DNA of 64,000 bases from Aldehydirespirator sp965200005 (lineage in GTDB: Bacteria > Actinomycetota > Acidimicrobiia > Acidimicrobiales > Aldehydirespiratoraceae), in the NCBI GenBank assembly GCA_965200005.1, contig OZ241331.1, positions 3,224,001 through 3,288,000 of the forward strand. The letters are read 5' to 3'. Shown here in pieces: positions 41,580 to 50,073 of this stretch; position 1 is the stretch's first letter; every line of letters starts with the position of its first letter. The notes beneath the pieces were generated by a model. That model saw only the letters and a list, made by a program, of their open reading frames with translations. It had not been told where the DNA came from and did no database searches. The position numbers and the translations under genes are program-made.

Positions 41580-42676
41580 CAGGGCCCTCCGACTCGAGAC
41601 TCGGTTAGCGACAATCCGGCCGCAGTAACCCCGGATGTCTGATTCGTCGCCAATGCGACCCGACCTCTCTCAGTGCCGGTTGGATGCGCACACGCGAAAC
41701 GGTGCAGCCCTGCAAGCCCACTTAGTGGCGGTATCGCTTCGAGGCAGTCGGGCTGTGCGTATGCACAGCGAGGTGAGAAGGCACAGGCATCTGGTGGATC
41801 GATCAACTCCGGTGGGCGCCCCGGGATCGGATCAAGCCGCTGATGAACCGGATCAGCTATCCGTGGAATCGAGCGCAAGAGTGCTTCGGTATATGGATGC
41901 CTCATATCGGAGAACACGGTCTGAGCATCAGCTAGTTCCACGATCCGACCGGCATACATGACGGCCACGTCATCGGCACGACCCTTCGCCACCCCTAGAT
42001 CATGTGTTATCAGAATCATCGACATTCCCCGCTCGGCTCGAAGTCTGTCAAGCAGATCAAGCAGGTGCTTCTGGACTGTTACATCAACAGCCGTAGTTGG
42101 CTCATCGGCAATCAACAAGCGGGGCTGACATGCCAGCGCCATAGCAATAACAACCCGCTGTCGCAAGCCACCAGACAACTCGTGGGGATATTGAGACACT
42201 CGACGGCCCGGCTCGGGAACACCAACCTGTCGAAGCAGATCCTCGGCTTCTTCAAGTGCTTCACGGCGCTTGCGGCCTAGGTGATAACGAAGGGTTTCGG
42301 CGACTTGCTCACCAACACGCTTGACCGGGTTTAGCGAAGTCATGGGATCTTGAAACACCATCGTCATCTCGACACCAAAGAAGTGCTTGGTGTGAGACTC
42401 AGCGATCTTCCTTACGTCACGACCGTCATAGGTGACTTCGCCGCTCACCTTGGCGGTTCGTGGCAGCAGGTTCATCACTGTCTTTGCTGTGACTGACTTG
42501 CCTGAACCGGACTCCCCGACAACAGCAAGCGTCTTTCCCTCATACAGATCGAAACTCAAGCCATTTACCGCGTTGACTGTGCCTCTCTCAGTAGGGAACC
42601 TCACCCGTAGATCACGAACAGAAAGCAACGGCGAACCCGCGGGCTTGCCAATGTTGGAAAAATCAGAGCCAACCAT
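41579..42676 (-). CDS. peptide ABC transporter ATP-binding protein (OppD/DppD-like)
   Basis: A 365-residue ABC ATPase: Walker A GESGSGKS, signature LSGGLRQRVVIAMAL, Walker B LLIADEPTTAVDV, and a C-terminal CAFSPRCAYAQPDCLEAIPPL tail with the four cysteines that oligopeptide-permease ATPases use for an iron-sulfur or zinc site. Forms the ATPase heterodimer with the OppF-like protein. ATG 42676 overlaps the OppC stop by one base (TAATG), so translation is coupled. Confidence 0.88.
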   Translation of the reverse strand: MVGSDFSNIGKPAGSPLLSVRDLRVRFPTERGTVNAVNGLSFDLYEGKTLAVVGESGSGKSVTAKTVMNLLPRTAKVSGEVTYDGRDVRKIAESHTKHFFGVEMTMVFQDPMTSLNPVKRVGEQVAETLRYHLGRKRREALEEAEDLLRQVGVPEPGRRVSQYPHELSGGLRQRVVIAMALACQPRLLIADEPTTAVDVTVQKHLLDLLDRLRAERGMSMILITHDLGVAKGRADDVAVMYAGRIVELADAQTVFSDMRHPYTEALLRSIPRIADPVHQRLDPIPGRPPELIDPPDACAFSPRCAYAQPDCLEAIPPLSGLAGLHRFACAHPTGTERGRVALATNQTSGVTAAGLSLTESRVGGP

Positions 42677-43620
42677 TAGAACGCAAGTTCTTTCACATCG
42701 AAATACTGCCGGATGCGGTCACCTGCGAGGTTGAGTGACAATACGGTCACGAACATCATTGCGATTGGGAACATGGCGACGTGTGTGGAGTTCTGCAGGT
42801 CACGCACGCCGGCTCCGTCCACAATCATCTTGCCCCATGAGATTGCATCATCACCGGATACTGAGAGTCCGAGAAACGCTAGGGAGCCCTCTGCTACCAC
42901 AGCGATTGCCATCCCCAGCAGAGTGAGCGCACCCATCGGGATGACGACGTTTGGCAGTAGTTCACGCACAATGATGCGCCCGTGGCGCGCGCCTAACACT
43001 CTCGCAGCAGCCACGAACTCTCGTTCAGCGAACACAAGTGTCGAGGCTCGAGCGAGCAGTCCCACCGGAGCGATCGCCAGAATTCCGATCGTCAAGCTCA
43101 CAACTAGCAAACTGCGTTCAAGAGTTGCAGTAATCAAGATCGCAAGCACAAGTGCGGGAAACGACAGCAACACGAAGAACACAAACCCGACAAACTGATC
43201 GAGACGGCTGCGGAAATAACCGGCAAGGATTCCTAGACCGCCTCCTACAACCATGCCAAACACAATGGCAAATCCGCCCACGGCAAGGCTGATCCGAGCG
43301 CCGTAAATCGTACGTGAGAACACGTCACGGCCAAGCGCATCCGTTCCGAAGAAGGCTTCACGAGATGGAGACTCGCGTGGTCCTCCAAAGGCAACCTCCG
43401 TCGGGTCGGCTAACGGCAGCAGTGGCGCAGAGATGGCAACAACGACCATGATTGCCAGCCAACTGACAGCCAGCCAGAAACTCACACCCAGGCGTCGACG
43501 TACGACCGGTACTACAAGATCCTCCGCATCGGCTTCGCTGCGCTTGTCGGCGCGTGCCATCCGCACTATCCGGAACCTGCGCAACAATCTCTGGCGCGGT
43601 GTCTTGCCCTCTTGCTTCAC
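42676..43620 (-). CDS. peptide ABC transporter permease (OppC/DppC-like)
   Basis: A permease of about 314 residues with the OppC-type N-terminal helix (FWLAVSWLAIMVVVAISAPLL), six membrane helices in all and the DAISWGKMIVDGAG segment. The EAA loop is AARVLGARHGRIIVRELLPNVVIPM, the contact to the ATPases. The frame is open to TTG 43698, overlapping OppB by 47 nt, which is unlikely; GTG 43620 or ATG 43560 are better starts and the GTG is used here. Part of the five-gene peptide uptake operon. Confidence 0.85.
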   Translation of the reverse strand: MKQEGKTPRQRLLRRFRIVRMARADKRSEADAEDLVVPVVRRRLGVSFWLAVSWLAIMVVVAISAPLLPLADPTEVAFGGPRESPSREAFFGTDALGRDVFSRTIYGARISLAVGGFAIVFGMVVGGGLGILAGYFRSRLDQFVGFVFFVLLSFPALVLAILITATLERSLLVVSLTIGILAIAPVGLLARASTLVFAEREFVAAARVLGARHGRIIVRELLPNVVIPMGALTLLGMAIAVVAEGSLAFLGLSVSGDDAISWGKMIVDGAGVRDLQNSTHVAMFPIAMMFVTVLSLNLAGDRIRQYFDVKELAF

Positions 43621-43651
43621 ATTGACGTCCCGTCGGGGCACAACGCCAACA

Positions 43652-44650
43652 TCATCGCGTCCGCACTCGCGGATCAAGCCACGTGTAGAAGAGGTCAACT
43701 AGGAAGTTGATGACCACGAAACCGATGGCAATCACAACCACCATTGCGAGCACCACTGGGAAGTCATCTCTCACGACTGCAGTAACGATCTCACGGCCCA
43801 TCCCGGGAATTCCAAATATCTGCTCGACGACCAACGAGCCACCGATCAGCGACCCGGTGCTCACCCCGAACACTGTCACAACCGAAAACAACGAAGGCCG
43901 CAGAGCATGGCGGAACATGATCCACAGCGCAGGCATGCCTTTGGCTCTGGCCATGTGGACATAGTCCTCTTGCAGGGTCGTAATCAGGTCTGTGCGGAGA
44001 AGCCGTTGATAACTCGACGCTAAAGGCAAACCCAGAGTCACAGCAGGCAGGATCATCGAGAACAACAGTCCGCCGACGCTGTTTGACTCATAGGCAGACG
44101 GGAATATCTGCCATCTCAGAGCGAACAGGTAGAGCAGCACAACACCCATCGCAAAGTTAGGTATCGAGATCAGCCCGAACGACACAAAGGTTGAAGTGCG
44201 ATCCAGTGCCCTGTTTGCGCGATACGCAGCGATCACACCCCACGGGATTGCGATGCCAAGCGACACCACTTGCGCCATACCTAGCAAAATCAGTGTCTCG
44301 GGCATCTTCTCACGGATAATGGTGCTTACCGGCTGCTCATTCTGGAACGACTTTCCGAAGTTGCCGGTTGCGATGTCACCGAGCCATAGCACGTAACGCA
44401 CTGGCACGGCTCTATCGAGGTGATAGGTCGCTCGCGCCTCGGCGACCGTCTCACAGTCGTTACTTGCGACATCAACGGAGAGATCACCAGCAGTACCAGC
44501 GGCGATCTCGTCGCAGTCAATCTCCGCGAGCGGCCCGACCACGTTGACAAGCGGATCCCCTAGCAAGTTCATTGCTGAGAAGCCCAGGAACGTAACCGCG
44601 AAGAGAACCGCAATCAGTAGCACTAACCGGCGTAGCAGATACCTACCCAT
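43652..44650 (-). CDS. peptide ABC transporter permease (OppB/DppB-like)
   Basis: A 332-residue permease with the conserved start MGRYLLRRLVLLIAVLFAVTFLGFSAMNLLGDPL, six membrane helices and the EAA loop YVHMARAKGMPALWIMFRHALRPSL. A periplasmic loop of about 75 residues (40-110) with two Cys pairs (EIDCDEIA, SNDCETV) is longer than in typical OppB and may be disulfide-bonded. It follows the binding-protein gene after a 121-nt gap with a strong hairpin. Confidence 0.87.
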   Translation of the reverse strand: MGRYLLRRLVLLIAVLFAVTFLGFSAMNLLGDPLVNVVGPLAEIDCDEIAAGTAGDLSVDVASNDCETVAEARATYHLDRAVPVRYVLWLGDIATGNFGKSFQNEQPVSTIIREKMPETLILLGMAQVVSLGIAIPWGVIAAYRANRALDRTSTFVSFGLISIPNFAMGVVLLYLFALRWQIFPSAYESNSVGGLLFSMILPAVTLGLPLASSYQRLLRTDLITTLQEDYVHMARAKGMPALWIMFRHALRPSLFSVVTVFGVSTGSLIGGSLVVEQIFGIPGMGREIVTAVVRDDFPVVLAMVVVIAIGFVVINFLVDLFYTWLDPRVRTR

Positions 44651-44713
44651 TGTGCGGTGAGACGCGAACTACGGCTCGAGTAGAAAGGCGTTAGACACGT
44701 GTAGTCGCGCCGG

Positions 44714-44751
44714 GCCGGTCAGGTGATCTAGTCTGATCAACACTGACCGGC
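44714..44751 (-). promoter_or_regulatory. intercistronic stem-loop between binding protein and permease genes
   Basis: GCCGGTCAG at 44714-44722 pairs perfectly with CTGACCGGC at 44743-44751 (9 bp); inside, TGATC (44724-44728) pairs with GATCA (44735-44739). There is no U-tract, so it is likely a partial attenuator or mRNA-stabilising hairpin that lets the binding protein be made in excess over the membrane parts. Confidence 0.6.
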
Positions 44752-44771
44752 GTCGGCGCTACTCGTTAGGC

Positions 44772-46622
44772 CTACTGACTCAACCAGACCTGGTGTAGTT
44801 GCACACGCCCCTGGTTGTTGCAGAACAACTCGGTGCCATCTGCAGGTGCTGTTTGACCACAGATCTGATGCACGTTGTCGCGGGCACCGATTGTCCAGTT
44901 GGCATGATTGAAGAAGATGTACGTATAGGAATCCCGGATGTTCTCCTGGATCTCATGCCAGATCTCCACCCTGCGTTCCAGATCGCCTGTCGCACGCTGT
45001 TCATACATCAGAGCATCACGCTCAGGATCACAGTCACGAGGCCAGTTCAGTGAAATGAAACTTATGGCGCGACACTCAAGCCACAACACATCGTTGTCAG
45101 GGTCCACTGCCCCAAACTGGCGCCAGGTCACAACGTTGAATGACCCTAAAGCCACTTCAATAATGTGGTCGTCTTGGAGGAGTTCCTGCTGCGTGACGTT
45201 GAAGAAGTCTTCCCAGCCGTCAATCAGGAGTTCGGCAATGCGAGTCTGAGCAACAGACGGTCCTGAGTATTGAAGTTCTATGTTGATCTTGCCGTCAGAG
45301 CAGTTTTCAGGAGAGTCGGCGCAATAGGCATCAACAAGTGGCCCTGCCTTCTCGGGACTGTTGACTTCCTGCTTGACAGTGGGATTGTGCCAAATCAAGT
45401 CAGGATGGAACATCGTGTCCGCTGCCGGAGAAACTCCCTGACGGATCAACGCAACATAGGCGTCACGATCGGTTGCGTGTGTCAAGGCTTGCCTTGCCCG
45501 GATGTCGTCAAATGGCGGATTCTGCGTGTTCATCATCGCAAAGTCCTCACTTGAACGTATGTTCTCAATCGTCACAACTCCCTCGGCCTCGCGCAGAGTG
45601 AGGATCGCGTCAGAGTTGCTCGTCACGATCAAGTCAATATCACCGGCAGCCACTCGCTCAGCGGCAATTGCGGTGTCAGGGATCGGATAGATCTCAATGC
45701 GATCAAGGTAGATGTCAGTTAGATCTGCGGCCCAGTAATCGGGATTGCGAACCAACACAGTTACTTCATCTTGTGTGCGGCTCTCAAGCATGAACGGGCC
45801 AGTCCCTACCGGCGCCTGGTTGAGTGTGGGGTCATCTAGCGCTCGGCTGAGCCACTCCGAAGGCAACGCCATACCTAGCTGGCTTGTAATCCACTGCGGG
45901 AAGTGAGCGGTCGGTTCCACCATGTTGAACTGCACCGTGAGATCATCAATCTTCTCAACCGGGTTGTCCGGGTCTGTGGCAGGCTTGACGGCTAGTTTAA
46001 TAATCGGATCAGCTAGCTGGGCATTAAAGGTTGCAACGATGTCATCGGCATCAAGTTCGGTTCCGTCATGGAAGCGCACACCCTCGCGCAACGTCACCTG
46101 CCAACTAGAAGTGTCGCCTACCGGGACGAGTGACTCGGCGAGGTATGGGATCCAGCGACCATTCACGTCCCAGTAGACCAGCGGATCAAACATCGGATAG
46201 GCGATCACGTAGGCCGACACCGCAAAGCTGTTGGCGGCAGGATTGATGCCATCGCTTTCGGCTTCAACGGCTACCCGTAGCGTCCCGCCGAACTGCGGTT
46301 CCGGAGCGGCCGGCTCCTCAGGCATCTCTTCGCCCTCTTCTTCGTCCGGCGGCGTAGTTGTGGTGGTCGTGTCAACCGGCGCTACTAGGGGCTCATCGGG
46401 GGTTTCTTCAACCGGAGCCTCAGCGTCATCGGGCGCGGCGGCCGCATCATCGTCCGGGTCGGATTCGGCCGGCGCAGCGGTCTCGGTGGTCTCGACCTGC
46501 TCCGCCTCGGCCGGCGCTGCGTCTTCGTCGTCGTCTCCCCCGCACGCTCCGGCTAGCAAAGCGAACACGGCTAACGCCGCAATCAAGCTTCTGTGCTTCC
46601 GGCGATTTAGTCGAGCAAACAT
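44772..46622 (-). CDS. peptide ABC transporter substrate-binding lipoprotein
   Basis: A 616-residue family 5 (OppA/DppA) solute-binding protein. The N-terminus is a lipoprotein signal (RRKHRSLIAALAVFALL then AGAC, Cys at 27), followed by a 90-residue linker of Asp, Glu, Ala, Pro and Thr. The binding domain starts at FGGTLRVAVEAESDGINPA and has YPMFDPLVYWD and WQVTLREGVRFHDGTELDADDIVATFNAQL, both diagnostic. It captures oligopeptides or other small solutes outside the membrane. ATG 46622 has GGAGG about 8 nt upstream and is chosen over an upstream start at 46715. First gene of the transporter operon. Confidence 0.9.
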   Translation of the reverse strand: MFARLNRRKHRSLIAALAVFALLAGACGGDDDEDAAPAEAEQVETTETAAPAESDPDDDAAAAPDDAEAPVEETPDEPLVAPVDTTTTTTPPDEEEGEEMPEEPAAPEPQFGGTLRVAVEAESDGINPAANSFAVSAYVIAYPMFDPLVYWDVNGRWIPYLAESLVPVGDTSSWQVTLREGVRFHDGTELDADDIVATFNAQLADPIIKLAVKPATDPDNPVEKIDDLTVQFNMVEPTAHFPQWITSQLGMALPSEWLSRALDDPTLNQAPVGTGPFMLESRTQDEVTVLVRNPDYWAADLTDIYLDRIEIYPIPDTAIAAERVAAGDIDLIVTSNSDAILTLREAEGVVTIENIRSSEDFAMMNTQNPPFDDIRARQALTHATDRDAYVALIRQGVSPAADTMFHPDLIWHNPTVKQEVNSPEKAGPLVDAYCADSPENCSDGKINIELQYSGPSVAQTRIAELLIDGWEDFFNVTQQELLQDDHIIEVALGSFNVVTWRQFGAVDPDNDVLWLECRAISFISLNWPRDCDPERDALMYEQRATGDLERRVEIWHEIQENIRDSYTYIFFNHANWTIGARDNVHQICGQTAPADGTELFCNNQGRVQLHQVWLSQ

Positions 46623-46763
46623 GGGTATGGCCTCCGTGTATGTGGGAAGAAGTTCCGTGGCGCCAACCCGTTGGTGTGACACCTCGATTGATCGGACTAC
46701 TTTGCCACACAGCACACCGCATTGCCCGCAACGGCTGCCGCAAGCACCAGCGAGCAGCGCCGA

Positions 46764-49700
46764 TTAGCTCGCGTCGCGCAGCCCCATCGTGCAGATGATC
46801 GATGGCTCGGATCGCCTCCCATCCGCTGGGACAGGCACGCACAGCTGGTGGTACTTGTGCAGATCAACCACCAAGGCCGCCAGATCGTCCAGGGTGCGCT
46901 CACGAAGGGCCGCAGCAAGGTTGTGGGTTGCGCTCTCCCGCAGTGGTCGGTCGTTTATGGCGTCATGCGCGGCTTCAAGATCGTGTCGGGTGAAAAGCAG
47001 ATTGTCCTCAAATGTGTCCATGTGGTCGTGCAGCCTCTTCCACACCTTGCCTCGGACTCCTTGCAGCGCCCCGGTAGCCCGGCCCGGAGGCCGGCGGAGC
47101 GGGCCGCCTAGCGCAGTCGCCGTCAACTCGTGATGATCGCCCAATCGCGGTACCGGTTTAGTGTCGGGTGCACACTCTGCGATACGCAGGGCTTCTTGGG
47201 GAGTCAAGCGCCGGGCTTCACCATTCGGGCGCACGAATGCAAAGGCGTCAGTTGCCGTGTCGGTGTAGGTGTGAACAAGGACACCGCTCTTGGGCGAGGC
47301 TCTTGAGATCTGCTTTGTCGAGAGCACGACGTTTGGTAGGTCTCTAGCTCGTTCAGCAAGATCTGGGTGTTCCTTTTCCGCGTGTCGCCAGATCTCATAT
47401 GCCATCGAGACAGGGTCGACTTCGTCGACTCCTGAGGGGTGACTTTCGGAGTATTCGTCATAGACCCCCTCAACGAACCTGCGTTCAGTCGAGTCACCAA
47501 AGAAGCTCTCATCAGAGCCCAACAGTAGGGCGTTTTCGCCTAAGCGTTTGCGGATCCGATCACGCAAGGCAATCTCTTGTTCGACGGATGCTGCGGGCAG
47601 CAGTGAGTAGACAAGAACTTTAGGTGCTGTCTGTCCGATCCGGTCGACTCGCCCGGCACGCTGAACGAGCTTGACTATCGCCCACGGCAGATCGTAGTTG
47701 ACAACGATGTGTGCATCTTGGAGGTTCTGACCTTCTGACAGCACATCGGTAGAGATCAGTATCCGTAATTCCTTATCTTTCTTGCGTCGCTGAAGGGCGA
47801 TGTTCGACCTGGGTGAGAAGCGACGCGCCAGTGAAGCCGGATCTTCAGAGTCACCAGTCACGACGCCGACCGCTTCAATGCCTCGCCGAAGCAACTCGTC
47901 GGCGACGTACCGAGCTGTGTCAGCGGCCTCCGTGAAGATCAGGACTTTGTCGTCGGGGAACCTGTCTGTGACGAGTTCCTCAAGCGCCGCGATCTTGCCG
48001 TCGTTGTCAGCTTCCCAGATGCCGAAGCGGTCAAGCATCTGAGTGATGACATCAGCGTCGTGATGTAAGTCCTCTTGGAGGGCGGGCGTGAACATCAGAT
48101 GTGGTGCCCAACTAATGGCTTTGGGACGTTTCTCCCGCAACTTCTTGTACGCGCTCGCAGCAGGTGCCTCGGTCTCCGTGAGGGTTTCGAATCCTGCTAG
48201 TTCGCCCGTGTCCTCAGGCTCTCCATCCACCTCTTTCGCCCACAGGGCGTTGTCGACAGAGCCGATCGGGACGGGTAAGTCGTGCTCAAGCGCAAACGCA
48301 GTTACAAGGTTGCGCAGCCGATGCCTCTTCAAGGTGTTCAGGAACGCAGGGCCCGATGACGAGAGCCGCTTGAACATAGTGATCCTGGTGAAGCCAGCCA
48401 GATTGCCTTGAGTCGACTGAACCAAGTTGTCTCGAAGGTCGCGCTCTTTCTTGTTCGCGGGCATGTAGTGATCGCTGAGATAGTCACCGAGCCGGTAGCG
48501 AGGAAGCATGAGGTCGCGTATCGAGTCAAGAGTCTCATCTGAGGCCATCTGATACGCAGGATCGTCCGCTGTCAGATTCCGGTCTAAGGGATGCGCCTCA
48601 CGTTTGGGGAAATAGAAACGCTTGCCGCTCCCAAACTGAAGGTACCTTCCACGCTTGTCTCTCTCGGTGTAGTTGTCTTCAACGAAACGCCTAGTACGAC
48701 GAACGAGATACTGCGACATGAGTGACTGCCAGTCCTCAAGGTGTATCGAGCGCCTGAACGCCTTAAGGGATGATGTGCGACCATCACAGCGAGCTTCAAG
48801 CGCTGCCTCTCCTATTTCTGCAATTGCGAGTTCTGGTCGGATTCCTAGGTCGTCATCTGGTCTGATGAAGAGGCCCAGTTGAGAGGCGAGATCTGCATAC
48901 TCTTTGTTGTAGGGCGTAGCAGTCAATAGGAGCGTTCGCGAGTCGTTGTTGGCGATGTAGTCGCGCAACACCATGTGATCTCGACGCTTATCGCTTCGGA
49001 GGTTGTGAGCCTCATCTACGATCACTAGCCGGTGTCGGCGGAAGTCTGGGAGTTCCTTGTGGACCATCGACAGCGACTTCACAGTGCCTCGCACCTCGTA
49101 AGTGTGAAGGTAGTCCTCCCACATGTTCACAAGGTTCTTGGGACAGACCACCAGGGTCTCAAAGCCCTGCTCTTCCTGTAGCAAGCGTGCCACCGCAGTG
49201 CCCACAAGAGTCTTGCCAAGCCCGACAACATCGCCAATCATGGCGCCACCCTTTTGCATGACAATCCGCGCTGCAATCTTCACGGCTGCTGCCTGAAAGT
49301 CGAGGAGGATGTCACGCATCGAAGCAGGCAACCCGTACTCGATCAAACCTTCTCGAGCCTCCCGTGAGAGGTGGTAGGCAATCTTGAGATAGATGAGATA
49401 CGGGTCGAGTTGTGTCTCAGATGCCCACGACTGTTCGATGCAGTCAATCAGTTCGGGTACTGCTGGAAGTGTCAGTCGGTCATTCCAGCGATCCTCAAAC
49501 CAGCGAGCCAACTTCGCTGTTGCATCGCCATCAACTACATCAACGTTCAGTTCCCCCTGCTCTTGCAATCCTGCCTTCGTCAGGTTGGACGAGCCAACGT
49601 AGGCAACGCGAGGTGCCGCCGTGTCATCACGATGACACAGGTACAACTTCGCGTGGAGACGGTGTGCGAGGAAGACACGCACATCTACATGCCCGGCCCT

Positions 49701-50069
49701 CATCTGATGGAGAAGTGCTCTCAGCGCCTCTTCGTCGTCATCATTCGGAGTCCCGACCTGCAACTGCGCTTGGTACTCGTCAGTGACCTGCTTGCGTGTC
49801 GCCTCGGCTTGCTTGTTGTCCATTCGCCGAGTGCGAGTTGTCGATGCCAGTCGTCGCATCTCCGTTTGCGGGTCTTCCTGAATGCCCACAAGTATCCGAG
49901 CTTTAGGCTTGCCAAGACGTTCAGGTAAGCCATCAATCGCTTCAGCTAGGAGCCTCCACCCTCGCAGGTTGAAGTAGCCAATTGCTGCATCAAGTCGGTA
50001 AGACGATCCGAGTGTCTCAAGCAATTCAGTGTCGGTTTGCTGAACAATGTTGTCGAGAATCTTCGGCAT
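46764..50069 (-). CDS. PLD-nuclease / SNF2-type translocase protein
   Basis: A 1101-residue two-part protein. Residues 1-200 are a phospholipase D-like nuclease domain with one HKD motif (H139, K141 and GSSNLTKAG at 159-167); one motif per chain means an active site needs a dimer. From about 255 comes a SNF2-type superfamily 2 motor: GDVVGLGKT (283-287), VDEAHNLRS (DEAH 352-355), TATPYNKE, IFTEAADTARYVADELL, STDVLSEGQNLQ and QRAGRVDRIGQ. PLD nucleases occur in ATP-dependent restriction systems such as NgoAVII. It begins 4 nt after the stop of the methyltransferase gene on the same strand, so the two are co-transcribed. Expected role: DNA translocation and cleavage in phage defence. Confidence 0.85.
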   Translation of the reverse strand: MPKILDNIVQQTDTELLETLGSSYRLDAAIGYFNLRGWRLLAEAIDGLPERLGKPKARILVGIQEDPQTEMRRLASTTRTRRMDNKQAEATRKQVTDEYQAQLQVGTPNDDDEEALRALLHQMRAGHVDVRVFLAHRLHAKLYLCHRDDTAAPRVAYVGSSNLTKAGLQEQGELNVDVVDGDATAKLARWFEDRWNDRLTLPAVPELIDCIEQSWASETQLDPYLIYLKIAYHLSREAREGLIEYGLPASMRDILLDFQAAAVKIAARIVMQKGGAMIGDVVGLGKTLVGTAVARLLQEEQGFETLVVCPKNLVNMWEDYLHTYEVRGTVKSLSMVHKELPDFRRHRLVIVDEAHNLRSDKRRDHMVLRDYIANNDSRTLLLTATPYNKEYADLASQLGLFIRPDDDLGIRPELAIAEIGEAALEARCDGRTSSLKAFRRSIHLEDWQSLMSQYLVRRTRRFVEDNYTERDKRGRYLQFGSGKRFYFPKREAHPLDRNLTADDPAYQMASDETLDSIRDLMLPRYRLGDYLSDHYMPANKKERDLRDNLVQSTQGNLAGFTRITMFKRLSSSGPAFLNTLKRHRLRNLVTAFALEHDLPVPIGSVDNALWAKEVDGEPEDTGELAGFETLTETEAPAASAYKKLREKRPKAISWAPHLMFTPALQEDLHHDADVITQMLDRFGIWEADNDGKIAALEELVTDRFPDDKVLIFTEAADTARYVADELLRRGIEAVGVVTGDSEDPASLARRFSPRSNIALQRRKKDKELRILISTDVLSEGQNLQDAHIVVNYDLPWAIVKLVQRAGRVDRIGQTAPKVLVYSLLPAASVEQEIALRDRIRKRLGENALLLGSDESFFGDSTERRFVEGVYDEYSESHPSGVDEVDPVSMAYEIWRHAEKEHPDLAERARDLPNVVLSTKQISRASPKSGVLVHTYTDTATDAFAFVRPNGEARRLTPQEALRIAECAPDTKPVPRLGDHHELTATALGGPLRRPPGRATGALQGVRGKVWKRLHDHMDTFEDNLLFTRHDLEAAHDAINDRPLRESATHNLAAALRERTLDDLAALVVDLHKYHQLCVPVPADGRRSEPSIICTMGLRDAS

Positions 50070-50073
50070 CTCT

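Noticed and set aside
46231..46767. Plus-strand frame rich in Ser/Gly/Val opposite the binding-protein linker
   Set aside because: It is antisense to the acidic Asp/Glu/Ala-rich linker of a clear lipoprotein gene; low-complexity composition explains the open frame.
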